Assembly: GCF_900091605.1 (NCBI RefSeq)
Contig: NZ_FMCQ01000003.1
Location: 588,771 to 652,770 of the forward strand
Direction of reading: 5' to 3'
Origin: Micromonospora tulbaghiae
Lineage (GTDB): Bacteria > Actinomycetota > Actinomycetes > Mycobacteriales > Micromonosporaceae
Length of the DNA: 64,000 bases
Shown here one piece after another: positions 1 through 8,800 of the stretch. Made by a program: the position numbers and the translations under genes. Within the stretch, counting starts at the first letter, position 1; the number at the start of each line of letters is the position of its first letter. The notes beneath the pieces were generated by a model that worked only from the letters and a program-made list of their open reading frames with translations, was not told where the DNA came from and ran no database searches.

Positions 1-709
1 AGTTCGTGGTCACCTCCAGGATGCGGATGCCGTCCCGGTCTTTCGTCGCCCGGTAGCTGATTCGGCCCTTGACCCGGGGCTGGTCGTCGGTGAGCCGGGC
101 CCCGGGAGCGAGCCGGGTCGCGTAGGTGCCCGCCTCGCCGGTGGGGAAGTCGTCGCGCACGCCGGCCCGCGCGTCCGGGGCGAACTGGCGGACCAGCCGC
201 TCCGGGTCCTTCGCGGTGAAGAACGTGCGGTCCAGCCGGGCGGTGATCAGCGCCTTGCGTACCTTGGCCAGCGTGTCGGCCACCTGCTTCTCGGTGAACG
301 GGCCGGTCCGCTTGGCCCGGGGCAGCGCGATCCCCGCCGCACCCTCCGGGAACCCGGCCGCCGGGGTGCCGTCGAACGGACCGGCGGCCGGTGGCGGCGA
401 GGCCGACGAGGACGCCTGCTCACCGATCGGCAGACCGACCGTCGGGTGCTCGGCAGCCGGCTCGCGCCAGCGCTGGAAGCCCTGGTAGCCGAGGCCCCCG
501 ACGAGCCCGAAGAACGCGAGCAGCGCCAGCACGACCACGCCGCCGAGCAGCTTGCCGGAGTGCCCGCCGAGCGCGATCCGCAGGCGGTCGCCGCGGCCCG
601 GCTCGACCTCTGGCGCGGGCCGGCGCAGCCACTCGGGCACCCGTCCCAGCGTGTCCTCCGACGGGCGGTCGGTGGAGTGGGGATCGGGCGCGGAACGGTG
701 ATCGGTCAT
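1..709 (-). CDS. Single-pass membrane protein, unrecognised (C-terminus cut by window edge)
   Basis: The reverse strand is open from an ATG at 709 to the window edge, giving 236 residues without a stop. The N-terminal ~50 residues are cytoplasmic-looking and rich in Pro, Asp and Arg (PEWLRRPAPEVEP). One hydrophobic segment follows at about residues 54-76, then a Pro/Ala/Ser linker (~90-120) and a soluble, probably extracytoplasmic region containing TFFTAKDPERLVRQFAP. That plan resembles the many actinobacterial anchored proteins with an extracytoplasmic domain, but I recognise no family. It is transcribed divergently from truB, with about 110 bases between the starts. The start is supported by a GGGAAG stretch a few bases upstream. 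Function unknown. Confidence 0.7.
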   Translation of the reverse strand, partial: MTDHRSAPDPHSTDRPSEDTLGRVPEWLRRPAPEVEPGRGDRLRIALGGHSGKLLGGVVVLALLAFFGLVGGLGYQGFQRWREPAAEHPTVGLPIGEQASSSASPPPAAGPFDGTPAAGFPEGAAGIALPRAKRTGPFTEKQVADTLAKVRKALITARLDRTFFTAKDPERLVRQFAPDARAGVRDDFPTGEAGTYATRLAPGARLTDDQPRVKGRISYRATKDRDGIRILEVTTN

Positions 710-746
710 CGGACTTCCCGGGCAGACGGGTCGGGGGCGCACGATC

Positions 747-777
747 TTGACACCCCGCCGAAGCTGGGCGGTATCCC
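747..777 (+). promoter_or_regulatory. Candidate sigma70-type promoter for truB
   Basis: A perfect TTGACA at 747-752 is followed 19 bases later by TATCCC at 772-777, in the gap between the divergent membrane protein and truB. The spacer is slightly long and the -10 is imperfect. Confidence 0.45.
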
Positions 778-817
778 CCGCAGGGCCGATCAGCGCCGTC
801 TGGCAGGCTTGGCGGTC

Positions 818-1702
818 GTGAGCACAGACGGTCTGATCGTGGTCGACAAGCCCGGCGGCATGACGTCGCACGACGTCGTGGCCCGCATCCGGCGGCTGGC
901 GCGTACCCGCCGCGTGGGCCACGGCGGCACGCTCGACCCGATGGCCACCGGCGTCCTGGTGATCGGGGTGGGCCGGGCGACGCGGCTGCTCACGTACGTG
1001 ATCGGCGCCGGCAAGAGCTACGCCGCGACGATCCGGCTGGGGCAGACCACCGTCACCGACGACGCCGAGGGCGAGGTGGTCGCGACCACCCCGGCCGGCG
1101 CGGTCACCGACGACGGGGTACGCGCCGCGCTGGCCGCCCTGACCGGCGAGATCGACCAGGTGCCGAGCGCGGTCAGCGCCATCAAGATCAACGGCCAGCG
1201 GGCGTACAAGCGGGTCCGCGACGGCGAGACCGTCGAACTGCCCGCCCGCCGGGTCACCGTGTCGCGGCTGGACGTGCTGGCGATCCGCCGGGACGCCCCG
1301 GACGTGGTCGACGTCGACGTGGACGTGACCTGCTCGTCCGGGACGTACATCCGGGCGCTGGCCCGCGACGCGGGCGCCGCCCTCGGCGTCGGCGGTCACC
1401 TCACCGCGCTGCGCCGGACCGCTGTGGGCGGGTTCACGCTGGCCGAGGCGGCCACGCTCGACCAGCTCGAGGAGCGCGCGCCGGACGTGGTGAACCTGCC
1501 GCTGGACGCCGCCGCCGCGCGGTTCTTCCCGCGCCGGGACGCCACCGCCGACGAGACCCGGGTGCTGTCCCACGGCGGGCCGCTGGCCCCGGCCGGCATC
1601 ACCGGGCCGTACGCCGTCTTCGACCCGGCGGGCGGGCTGATCGCTATCGTCAGCGAGCGGGACGGTCGGGCCCGCGCGGAGATCGTGCTCGCCCCGGCCT
1701 GA
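818..1702 (+). CDS. truB: tRNA pseudouridine(55) synthase TruB
   Basis: TruB isomerises U55 of the T-loop of tRNAs to pseudouridine in the cytoplasm. The 294-residue product has the family's N-terminal catalytic block: VDKPGGMTSHDVV, then GHGGTLDPMATGVL with the nucleophilic Asp at about residue 40, followed by the SAVSAIKINGQRAYKR segment and the CSSGTYIRALARD motif. The C-terminal ~80 residues form the small domain expected of actinobacterial TruB. The GTG at 818 places the first beta strand right at the N-terminus; an in-frame TTG at 809 is an alternative, and the frame extends further upstream without a credible start. ribF follows after 32 bases on the same strand, as in mycobacteria, so the two probably form one unit. 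Confidence 0.95.
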   Translation: MSTDGLIVVDKPGGMTSHDVVARIRRLARTRRVGHGGTLDPMATGVLVIGVGRATRLLTYVIGAGKSYAATIRLGQTTVTDDAEGEVVATTPAGAVTDDGVRAALAALTGEIDQVPSAVSAIKINGQRAYKRVRDGETVELPARRVTVSRLDVLAIRRDAPDVVDVDVDVTCSSGTYIRALARDAGAALGVGGHLTALRRTAVGGFTLAEAATLDQLEERAPDVVNLPLDAAAARFFPRRDATADETRVLSHGGPLAPAGITGPYAVFDPAGGLIAIVSERDGRARAEIVLAPA

Positions 1703-1734
1703 ACGGCGCGCGGGCGGACAGGGGGAGGAACGGC

Positions 1735-2661
1735 ATGCAGCGGTGGCGGGGGTACGAGGCGGCACCCGGCGGCTGGGGACGCTCGGTGGTCACGATCGGC
1801 GTCTTCGACGGCGTGCACCGGGGGCACCAGGCCACCATCGGTCACGCCGTGGCGCGCGCCCGGGAGCTGGGCGTCAAGTCGGTGGTGGTGACGTTCGACC
1901 CGCACCCGGCCGAGGTGGTGCGACCCGGCTCGCACCCGGCGGTACTGACCGAGCCGGCGCGCAAGGCCGAGCTGATCGAGGCGCTCGGCGTGGACGTGCT
2001 CTGCGTGGTGCCGTTCACAGTCGAGTTCTCCCGGCTGCCACCCGAGGCGTTCGTGCACGACGTCCTGGTCGCGCACCTGCACGCCGCGCTGGTGGTGGTC
2101 GGCGACAACTTCCGCTTCGGGCACCGGGCCGCGGGTGACGTGCCGCTGCTGGAGCGGCTGGGCCGTACCTTCGGTTTCGCGGTCGAGGGGGCGCCGCTGG
2201 TCGCCGAGGCGGGGACCGTCTTCTCCTCCACGTACATCCGGTCCTGCGTCGACGCGGGCGACGTGGGTGCGGCGGCCGCGGCGCTCGGCCGTCCGCACCG
2301 GGTCGAGGGCGTGGTGGTCCGCGGCGACCAGCGTGGGCGTGAGCTGGGTTACCCCACCGCCAACCTGCTGACCCACAGGTACGCGGCGGTGCCGGCCGAC
2401 GGTGTCTACGCGGCCCGTCTGGTGCGCCGCGACGGCGAACCGCTGGCGGCGGCCGTGTCGATCGGCACCAACCCGACGTTCTCCGGCCGGGAGCGGCGGG
2501 TGGAGGCGTACGCGCTGGACTTCAGCGGCGACCTGTACGGCGAGCGGCTGGCCCTGGATTTCGTGGCGCACCTGCGTGAGCAGCGGACATACGACGCGAT
2601 CGAACCGCTGGTGGCCCAGATGGCCGAGGACGTGGAGCGCACCCGCCGGGCGGTGCTCTGA
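1735..2661 (+). CDS. ribF: Bifunctional riboflavin kinase / FAD synthetase
   Basis: RibF phosphorylates riboflavin to FMN and adenylates FMN to FAD. The 308-residue protein has the full bifunctional layout. The N-terminal nucleotidyltransferase domain starts with GVFDGVHRGHQ (residues 22-32) and carries VTFDPHP and the GDNFRFGH motif. The C-terminal flavokinase domain has GRELGYPTANL and the GTNPTFSG strand. The ATG at 1735 has a strong Shine-Dalgarno (GGGGGAGGAA) about 5 bases upstream. It lies between truB and rpsO, the conserved actinobacterial arrangement. Nothing about length or motifs is unusual. Confidence 0.96.
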   Translation: MQRWRGYEAAPGGWGRSVVTIGVFDGVHRGHQATIGHAVARARELGVKSVVVTFDPHPAEVVRPGSHPAVLTEPARKAELIEALGVDVLCVVPFTVEFSRLPPEAFVHDVLVAHLHAALVVVGDNFRFGHRAAGDVPLLERLGRTFGFAVEGAPLVAEAGTVFSSTYIRSCVDAGDVGAAAAALGRPHRVEGVVVRGDQRGRELGYPTANLLTHRYAAVPADGVYAARLVRRDGEPLAAAVSIGTNPTFSGRERRVEAYALDFSGDLYGERLALDFVAHLREQRTYDAIEPLVAQMAEDVERTRRAVL

Positions 2662-2677
2662 CCCGCCCGTGGCGACC

Positions 2678-2711
2678 TTGACCGGCCGTCCGGCCCGAGG
2701 GCTGGTAGGCT
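2678..2711 (+). promoter_or_regulatory. Candidate rpsO promoter
   Basis: TTGACC (2678-2683) and TAGGCT (2706-2711) lie just after ribF. The 22-base gap is too long for a canonical sigma70 pair, so the TAGGCT -10 may work with a poor -35. Initiation near 2718 would leave a leader of about 125 bases before rpsO. Confidence 0.35.
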
Positions 2712-2719
2712 GACGGAGA

Positions 2720-2793
2720 CGTCGGCTGACCGACGGGGGCCTCGCGTGCCTGCACGACGCCGCGGGTGCGAGGAACCGGTCCGTTGCACCGGT
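2720..2793 (+). promoter_or_regulatory. Structured 5' leader of rpsO (candidate S15 autoregulatory RNA)
   Basis: Three successive hairpins can be drawn in the untranslated leader: CGTCGG (2720-2725) with CCGACG (2730-2735); CCTCGC (2740-2745) with GCGAGG (2768-2773); and ACCGGT (2775-2780) with ACCGGT (2788-2793) around a 7-base loop. S15 represses its own mRNA through structured leaders in several bacterial groups, each with a different fold. That this leader does so is inference from its position and base pairing. Confidence 0.3.
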
Positions 2794-2843
2794 CACCACG
2801 ACCGCTCCGGACCTCATCGAATGACCCACGAAACAGGGAGAAC

Positions 2844-3113
2844 ATGGCGCTCGACCAGGAAGCCAAGGCCAAGATCCGCCAGGAGTACGCGACCGCCGAG
2901 GGCGACACCGGCTCGCCCGAGGTGCAGGTCGCGGTCCTGACCAAGCGGATCGCTGAGCTCACCGAGCACCTGAAGGTGCACAAGCACGACCACCACAGCC
3001 GCCGTGGGCTGCTGCTGCTGGTCGGCCGGCGCCGCCGGCTGCTGAACTACGTCCAGAAGAAGGACATCAACCGCTACCGGTCGCTCATCGAGCGGCTCGG
3101 CCTGCGCCGATGA
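2844..3113 (+). CDS. rpsO: 30S ribosomal protein S15
   Basis: This is the 89-residue primary 16S rRNA-binding protein of the small-subunit platform. The sequence has the family signature through the helical core ([15 protein letters not shown], then [22 protein letters not shown] and the [12 protein letters not shown] end). The ATG at 2844 has GGGAG 3-7 bases upstream and gives the exact family length. A longer in-frame reading from 2766 would add 26 residues foreign to S15 and is rejected. It sits upstream of pnp with a strong hairpin between them, the same pairing found in E. coli and Streptomyces. Confidence 0.98.
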   Translation: MALDQEAKAKIRQEYATAEGDTGSPEVQVAVLTKRIAELTEHLKVHKHDHHSRRGLLLLVGRRRRLLNYVQKKDINRYRSLIERLGLRR

Positions 3114-3117
3114 CCTG

Positions 3118-3149
3118 ACGGGGGAGTGGCCGCCTGGCTGCTCCCCCGT
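3118..3149 (+). terminator. rpsO-pnp intergenic hairpin (terminator and/or RNase III site)
   Basis: ACGGGGGAG (3118-3126) pairs perfectly with CTCCCCCGT (3141-3149) across a 14-base loop, directly after the rpsO stop. There is no U-tract. In E. coli and Streptomyces the equivalent rpsO-pnp hairpin is an RNase III cleavage site, so partial read-through into pnp with processing here is plausible. Confidence 0.7.
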
Positions 3150-3333
3150 TGCAGTACCACCGAAGAACCCGGCCGCGCGACACCCGAAGAGGGAGCCGGT
3201 CAGCACCGGTCTCCGGTAGTGGCCCCCGGGAACCCCGGCACGACGCCGGCCTCCCCGGGCGCTTCGATCGAAGACCGGCCGCCTGAGCAGTTCCCGTGTC
3301 GTCGGCCGACGACGCGAAGGAGCACCACAGCAC

Positions 3334-5727
3334 ATGACCGAGACCAACCTCGGCACCGAATCCCGCACCGCGGTGATCGACAACGGGGCCTTCGGCACCC
3401 GCGAGATCACCTTCTCCACCGGCCGCCTGGCCCGCCAGGCCGCCGGCTCCGTCGTCGCCCAGCTCGGCGAGACGGTCGTCCTCTCCGCGACCACGGCCGG
3501 CAAGCAGCCGCGCGAGTCGTTCGACTTCTTCCCGCTGACGGTGGACGTCGAGGAGCGGATGTACGCCGCGGGCCGGATCCCCGGCTCGTTCTTCCGCCGC
3601 GAGGGCCGGCCCAGCGAGGACGCCATCCTCACCTGCCGGCTGATCGACCGGCCGCTGCGCCCGTCGTTCGTCAAGGGCCTGCGCAACGAGGTCCAGGTCG
3701 TCGAGACCATCCTCGCGCTGGACCCGCAGCACCCGTACGACGTCGTGGCGATCAACGCCGCCTCGATGTCGACCAAGCTGTCCGGCCTGCCGTTCTCCGG
3801 CCCGATCGGCGCGACCCGGGTCGCGAACGTCGACGGCCAGTGGGTCGCCTTCCCGACCCTGGAGGAGCTGGAGCGGGCCACCTTCGACATGGTCGTGGCC
3901 GGCCGCACCCTGGCCGACGGCGAGGTCGCGATCATGATGGTCGAGGCCGAGGCCACCCCGAACGCCGTGGCCCTGATCTCGGGCGGCGCCACCGCGCCGA
4001 CCGAGGAGATCGTGGCCAGCGGCCTGGAGGCCGCCAAGCCGGCCATCCGTGAGCTGTGCCGGGCGCAGAGCGAGCTGGCCGAGGTGGCCGCCAAGCCGGT
4101 CGCCGAGTTCCCGATCTTCCTGGACTACCAGGACGACGTGTACGACGCGGTGGCCGACGTGGCCCGCGCCGACGTCGCCGAGGCGCTGAAGATCGCCGGC
4201 AAGGCCGACCGCGAGGAGGCCCTGGACCGCATCAAGGCCAAGGTCGCCGAGCAGCTGACCGGCCGCTTCGAGGGCCGGGAGAAGGAGCTCTCCGCCGCGT
4301 TCCGTTCGCTGACCAAGTCCGAGGTCCGCAACCGGGTGCTGCGCGAGCAGGTCCGCATCGACGGCCGCGGCCCGCGTGACATCCGTCCGCTGACCGCCGA
4401 GGTCGGCGTGCTGCCGCGGGTGCACGGCTCGGCGCTGTTCGAGCGCGGCGAGACCCAGATCCTGGGCGTCACCACGCTGAACATGCTGCGCATGGAGCAG
4501 ATGGTGGACACGCTGTCCCCGGAGAACCGCAAGCGCTACATGCACAACTACAACTTCCCGCCGTACTCGACCGGTGAGACCGGCCGGGTCGGCTCGCCGA
4601 AGCGGCGCGAGATCGGCCACGGCGCGCTCGCCGAGCGGGCGCTGATTCCGGTGCTGCCCTCGCGCGAGGAGTTCCCCTACGCCATCCGGCAGGTCTCCGA
4701 GGCGCTCGGCTCCAACGGCTCCACCTCGATGGGTTCGGTCTGCGCCTCGACGCTGGGCCTGCTCTCGGCCGGTGTGCCGCTGAAGGCGCCGGTCGCCGGC
4801 ATCGCCATGGGCCTCATCTCCGACGAGGTCGACGGCAAGACCCAGTACGTGACGCTCACCGACATCCTCGGCGCCGAGGACGCGTTCGGCGACATGGACT
4901 TCAAGGTCGCCGGCACCCGGGACTTCGTCACCGCGCTCCAGCTCGACACCAAGCTGGACGGCATCCCGTCGGACGTGCTGGCCGCCGCGCTGCAGCAGGC
5001 GCACGAGGCCCGGCAGACCATCCTCGACGTGATGCAGCGGGCCATCGAGGCGCCGGCCGAGATGTCGGACTACGCGCCGCGGGTGACCACCGTCAAGATC
5101 CCGGTCGACAAGATCGGCATGGTGATCGGCCCGAAGGGTCAGACCATCAACGCGATCCAGGACGAGACCGGCGCCGAGATCTCCATCGAGGACGACGGCA
5201 CCATCTACGTCGGCGCGACGAACGGCCCGGCCGCCCAGGCGGCGGTCGAGCGGATCAACGGGATCGCCAACCCGACCCTGCCGAAGACGGGCGAGCGGTT
5301 CCTCGGCACCGTCGTGAAGACCGCCGCGTTCGGCGCCTTCATCTCGCTGCTGCCGGGCCGCGACGGCCTGCTGCACATCTCCAAGGTGGGCGACGGCAAG
5401 CGGGTCGACAAGGTCGAGGACTACCTCAACGTCGGCGACAAGGTCGAGGTGGAGATCGCGGACATCGACGCCCGCGGCAAGATCTACCTGGACAAGATCC
5501 GTCCGGAGGGCGCCGAGGCGCCGGCCGCCGGTGAGGCCGCCGGTGGCGAGCGTCCCTCGGGCGGCCGGGACCGCGGCGGCGACCGCGGCCCGCGTGACCG
5601 CGGTGACCGGGGTGGCGAGCGCCGTTCCGAGGGTGGCGAGCGCCGTTCCGAGGGTGGCGAGCGCCGTTCCGAGGGTGGCGAGGGCGGCGGCGAGTCCCGT
5701 CCGCGTCGCCGGACCCGGCACAGCTGA
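3334..5727 (+). CDS. pnp: Polynucleotide phosphorylase (guanosine pentaphosphate synthetase I)
   Basis: PNPase degrades RNA 3' to 5' phosphorolytically and can add 3' tails; the actinobacterial enzyme is also called GpsI for its pppGpp-synthesising activity. The 797 residues contain the first RNase PH core ([12 protein letters not shown], about residue 85), an all-helical linker, the second core ([16 protein letters not shown], then [10 protein letters not shown] around 530), a KH domain with the GPKG loop near residue 597 and an S1 domain from about 650 ([16 protein letters not shown]). The C-terminus is a basic Gly/Arg/Glu tail with repeated GERRSEG units. The ATG at 3334 has GAAGGAG upstream. 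It is probably cotranscribed with rpsO, and two strong hairpins follow. Confidence 0.97.
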   Translation: MTETNLGTESRTAVIDNGAFGTREITFSTGRLARQAAGSVVAQLGETVVLSATTAGKQPRESFDFFPLTVDVEERMYAAGRIPGSFFRREGRPSEDAILTCRLIDRPLRPSFVKGLRNEVQVVETILALDPQHPYDVVAINAASMSTKLSGLPFSGPIGATRVANVDGQWVAFPTLEELERATFDMVVAGRTLADGEVAIMMVEAEATPNAVALISGGATAPTEEIVASGLEAAKPAIRELCRAQSELAEVAAKPVAEFPIFLDYQDDVYDAVADVARADVAEALKIAGKADREEALDRIKAKVAEQLTGRFEGREKELSAAFRSLTKSEVRNRVLREQVRIDGRGPRDIRPLTAEVGVLPRVHGSALFERGETQILGVTTLNMLRMEQMVDTLSPENRKRYMHNYNFPPYSTGETGRVGSPKRREIGHGALAERALIPVLPSREEFPYAIRQVSEALGSNGSTSMGSVCASTLGLLSAGVPLKAPVAGIAMGLISDEVDGKTQYVTLTDILGAEDAFGDMDFKVAGTRDFVTALQLDTKLDGIPSDVLAAALQQAHEARQTILDVMQRAIEAPAEMSDYAPRVTTVKIPVDKIGMVIGPKGQTINAIQDETGAEISIEDDGTIYVGATNGPAAQAAVERINGIANPTLPKTGERFLGTVVKTAAFGAFISLLPGRDGLLHISKVGDGKRVDKVEDYLNVGDKVEVEIADIDARGKIYLDKIRPEGAEAPAAGEAAGGERPSGGRDRGGDRGPRDRGDRGGERRSEGGERRSEGGERRSEGGEGGGESRPRRRTRHS
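5611..5682 (+). repeat. 21-bp in-frame tandem repeat in the pnp tail
   Basis: Three perfect 21-base copies start at 5611, 5632 and 5653, followed by a 9-base partial copy. Each encodes GGERRSE. The repeats lie in the disordered C-terminal tail, where copy-number change would not disturb the catalytic domains. Confidence 0.95.
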
Positions 5728-5735
5728 TCAACCGA

Positions 5736-5806
5736 CCGGCCCGGGTGACGTCCGCGTCACCCGGGCCGGCCCACGGCTCCAGGTCGCGTGCGCGAGCTGG
5801 AGCCGT
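5736..5806 (+). terminator. Tandem hairpins after pnp
   Basis: The first stem is perfect: 15 bp (5736-5750 with 5755-5769) around a TCCG loop. The second is 10 bp, ACGGCTCCAG (5773-5782) with CTGGAGCCGT (5797-5806). Such stems without U-tracts are the usual termination form in high-GC actinobacteria. The second lies in the leader of the peptidase gene. Confidence 0.8.
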
Positions 5807-5848
5807 CGTACGTCCCGCCGTTCCTCGTCATCCGGAGAGCAGGTTCTC

Positions 5849-7222
5849 GTGAGTTCGTCAGTCGCCTCGACGGGACGGGGGGTGGCGCCGACCGGACCCG
5901 GTGCGGCGGCCCGCGCGGTCACCCGGACGCTCAGCGACGACCCGCTCGGCGGCACCGTCCGCCGTACCGTGCTCCCCAGCGGGCTGCGGGTGCTCACCGA
6001 GGCGATCCCGGCGATGCGCAGCGTGTCGTTCGGCATCTGGGTGGCTGTCGGCTCGCGCGACGAGACCGGCTCGCAGGCCGGTGCCGCGCACTTCCTGGAG
6101 CACCTGCTGTTCAAGGGCACCAACAAGCGCAGCGCGTTGGAGATCTCGGCGCAGATCGAGGCCGTGGGCGGCGAGACCAACGCCTTCACCACGAAGGAAT
6201 ACACCTGCTACTACGCGCGGGTGCTGGACGAGGACCTGCCGCTCGCCATCGACGTCATGTGCGACCTGGTCGCCGACTCGGTGCTGGCCGCCCCCGACGT
6301 GGAGACCGAACGCGGCGTCATCCTCGAAGAGATCGCCATGCACGACGACGAGCCCGGCGACGAGGTGCACGACCTGTTCGCCCGCGCCGTCTACGGCGAC
6401 CACCCGCTGGGCCGGCTCATCTCCGGCACGGAGGAGACGGTCACGCCGATGACCCGCCGGCAGATCCAGGGCTTCTACCGCCGCCGCTACACGGCGCCGC
6501 AGATCGTGATCGCCGCCGCCGGGAACCTCGACCACGCCGCCGTGGTCAAGCTGGTCCGGCAGGCGCTGCGCGGCACCCCGCTGGACACCGACCCGGCGTC
6601 GCCGGCGCCGCACCGCCGGGCCACCCCGACGGTACGCACCAAGCCGGCCACCACGCTGGTCGAGCCGAAGGAGACCGAGCAGGCGCACGTCATCCTCGGC
6701 TGCCCGGGCATCGACCGCACCGACGACCGGCGGTTCGCCCTCGGCGTGCTGAACAACGTGCTCGGCGGCGGCATGTCCAGCCGGCTGTTCCAGGAGATCC
6801 GGGAGCAGCGCGGGCTGGCGTACTCGGTCTACTCCTACGCCAGCCAGTACGCCGACAGCGGCGTGTTCGCCGTCTACGCCGGTTGCGCGCCGGGCAAGGT
6901 GGACGAGGTGCTGGACCTGACCCGCGCCGAGCTGGCGCGGGTGGCCGCCGAGGGGATCACCGAGGCGGAGCTGGCCCGGGGCAAGGGGATGAGCAAGGGC
7001 TCGTTCGTGCTCGGGCTGGAGGACACCGGCTCGCGGATGAGCCGGCTCGCCAAGGGGGAGCTGCTCTACGGCAACCTGATGCCGGTGGATGACCTGCTGG
7101 CGCGGGTGGACGCGGTGACGCTCGCGGACGTGAACGCGCTCGCCGCCGAGCTGCTCGGCCGGCCGATGTCGCTTGCCGTCGTCGGCCCGTTCGACGAGGG
7201 CAGCTTCACCGTCGACCGCTGA
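5849..7222 (+). CDS. M16 family zinc peptidase (PepR/processing-peptidase like)
   Basis: This is a cytoplasmic metallopeptidase of the insulinase/mitochondrial processing peptidase family. The inverted zinc motif HFLEH is at about residues 81-85, followed by the conserved Asn/Glu segment GGETNAFTTKEYTCYYARV and ERGVILEEIAMHDD, which supplies the distal zinc-binding Glu. The C-terminal half (NNVLGGGMSSRLFQEIREQRGLAY) is the second M16 lobe. At 457 residues it is a normal single-chain bacterial M16. The GTG at 5849 is chosen because GGAGAGCAGG lies just upstream and the family begins with the TVRRTVLPSGLRVLTE strand. Its place between pnp and dapB matches mycobacterial pepR. The physiological substrate is not known from sequence. 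Confidence 0.93.
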   Translation: MSSSVASTGRGVAPTGPGAAARAVTRTLSDDPLGGTVRRTVLPSGLRVLTEAIPAMRSVSFGIWVAVGSRDETGSQAGAAHFLEHLLFKGTNKRSALEISAQIEAVGGETNAFTTKEYTCYYARVLDEDLPLAIDVMCDLVADSVLAAPDVETERGVILEEIAMHDDEPGDEVHDLFARAVYGDHPLGRLISGTEETVTPMTRRQIQGFYRRRYTAPQIVIAAAGNLDHAAVVKLVRQALRGTPLDTDPASPAPHRRATPTVRTKPATTLVEPKETEQAHVILGCPGIDRTDDRRFALGVLNNVLGGGMSSRLFQEIREQRGLAYSVYSYASQYADSGVFAVYAGCAPGKVDEVLDLTRAELARVAAEGITEAELARGKGMSKGSFVLGLEDTGSRMSRLAKGELLYGNLMPVDDLLARVDAVTLADVNALAAELLGRPMSLAVVGPFDEGSFTVDR

Positions 7223-8065
<843 letters not shown>

Positions 8066-8107
8066 CCCGCAGCGGGTGCCGCGCACCGCGCCCCGGCCTG
8101 CTGCGGG
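8066..8107 (+). terminator. Hairpin after dapB
   Basis: CCCGCAG (8066-8072) pairs with CTGCGGG (8101-8107), and the loop contains an inner GGTGC/GCACC stem. It begins immediately after the dapB stop. Confidence 0.45.
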
Positions 8108-8115
8108 AAACCGTT

Positions 8116-8144
8116 TTGCCTGGTCGGTGGCGCAGACCTAGGCT
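8116..8144 (+). promoter_or_regulatory. Sigma70-type promoter of a leaderless GNAT gene
   Basis: TTGCCT (8116-8121), a 17-base spacer and TAGGCT (8139-8144) precede the ATG at 8151 by 6 bases, placing the transcription start at the start codon. A TGGTCGGTG stretch (8121-8129) resembles the RecA-NDp upstream half-site, but its spacing is one base too long. Confidence 0.6.
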
Positions 8145-8150
8145 GCTTTC

Positions 8151-8621
8151 ATGATCGATTCTGGACACTCCGACCGCACCGGCCGCCGGGTGACGCTGCG
8201 CCCGGTGGACGACGACAACTGGCGGGCAGTGGCGGACGTCGCGCCGCACGACGACCAGCGTGCCTTCGTGGCCGCACTGGCCGCCCGCTACCTGCTTCTC
8301 ACCGAGCGCTCGGACGTCTGGAACTCGCTCGCGGTGTACGCCGACGAGACGGTCGTCGGACACGTGATGTGGGGCGTGGACGACGACGAGTCGCGCTGGA
8401 TCGGCGGCATGGTGATCGACGCCGCCGAGCAGGGCCGGGGCCTGGGCCGCGCCACCGTACGGACGCTCGCGGACTGGCTCGCCGAGGCGGGCCAGCCGAT
8501 CCGCCTGAGCTACCACCCTGACAACAAGCCCGCCGGCGCCCTCTACACGTCTCTGGGTTTCCACCCCACAGGCGCCATGGAGGACGACGAGCTGGTAGCC
8601 GAACTCCTCCCCCCAGCCTGA
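8151..8621 (+). CDS. GNAT family N-acetyltransferase
   Basis: This is a 156-residue single-domain GNAT. The fold is clear: an N-terminal TLRPVDDDNW strand, the VVGHVMWGVDDDESRWIGGMVID beta4 strand, the acetyl-CoA pyrophosphate loop EQGRGLGRA (motif A, around residues 95-103), and the C-terminal SLGFHPTG turn. Acetyl donor use is inferred from the family; the acceptor cannot be told. It resembles bacterial SpeG/RimI-like acetyltransferases of small amines or antibiotics. It appears to be expressed alone from a leaderless promoter and is convergent with another GNAT gene at 8801. Confidence 0.88.
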   Translation: MIDSGHSDRTGRRVTLRPVDDDNWRAVADVAPHDDQRAFVAALAARYLLLTERSDVWNSLAVYADETVVGHVMWGVDDDESRWIGGMVIDAAEQGRGLGRATVRTLADWLAEAGQPIRLSYHPDNKPAGALYTSLGFHPTGAMEDDELVAELLPPA

Positions 8622-8640
8622 CCCCCTGCCCGGCCCCCGA

Positions 8641-8697
8641 CGATCATGAGGTTGGCGGCATTTAAGGAGATCGAAAAGGCCGTCAACCTCATGATCG
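8641..8697. repeat. Intergenic palindromic element A (GATC-N5-GTT arms)
   Basis: A 57-base inverted repeat: 19-bp arms (8641-8659 and 8679-8697) with one G-T wobble and a 19-base loop. Each arm begins with GATCATGAGGTT read inward. It lies between two convergent GNAT genes. Read on the reverse strand it aligns with element B at 30592-30648, including the loop bases CGATCTCC. Confidence 0.9.
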
Positions 8698-8710
8698 ACG
8701 GGGTCAAGGA

Positions 8711-8730
8711 TGGGGTGGGGTGGGGTGGGG
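8711..8730 (+). repeat. TGGGG x4 tandem repeat
   Basis: Four perfect 5-base units form four G-tracts with single-T loops, a textbook potential G-quadruplex on the + strand, between element A and the hairpin of the reverse-strand gene. Confidence 0.9.
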
Positions 8731-8754
8731 TGGCGGTCCTGCCCCGTGCCGGGA

Positions 8755-8788
8755 CCGCCGGCCCACCCACGAGAGGGTGGACCGGCGG
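8755..8788 (-). terminator. Terminator hairpin for the 8801 gene
   Basis: CCGCCGGCCCACCC (8755-8768) pairs with GGGTGGACCGGCGG (8775-8788), with one mismatch and a 6-base loop. It starts 13 bases past the reverse-strand stop codon. Confidence 0.7.
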
Positions 8789-8800
8789 CAGGGCTGGAAC

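Noticed and set aside
2678..2711. TTGACC-N22-TAGGCT as a strict promoter for rpsO
   Set aside because: Spacer five bases too long for sigma70; kept only as a low-confidence candidate.
3085..5721. An 878-codon open frame antisense to pnp, including TLGTALA repeats
   Set aside because: It is the shadow of pnp and of its 21-bp repeats; no family motif, no ribosome site.
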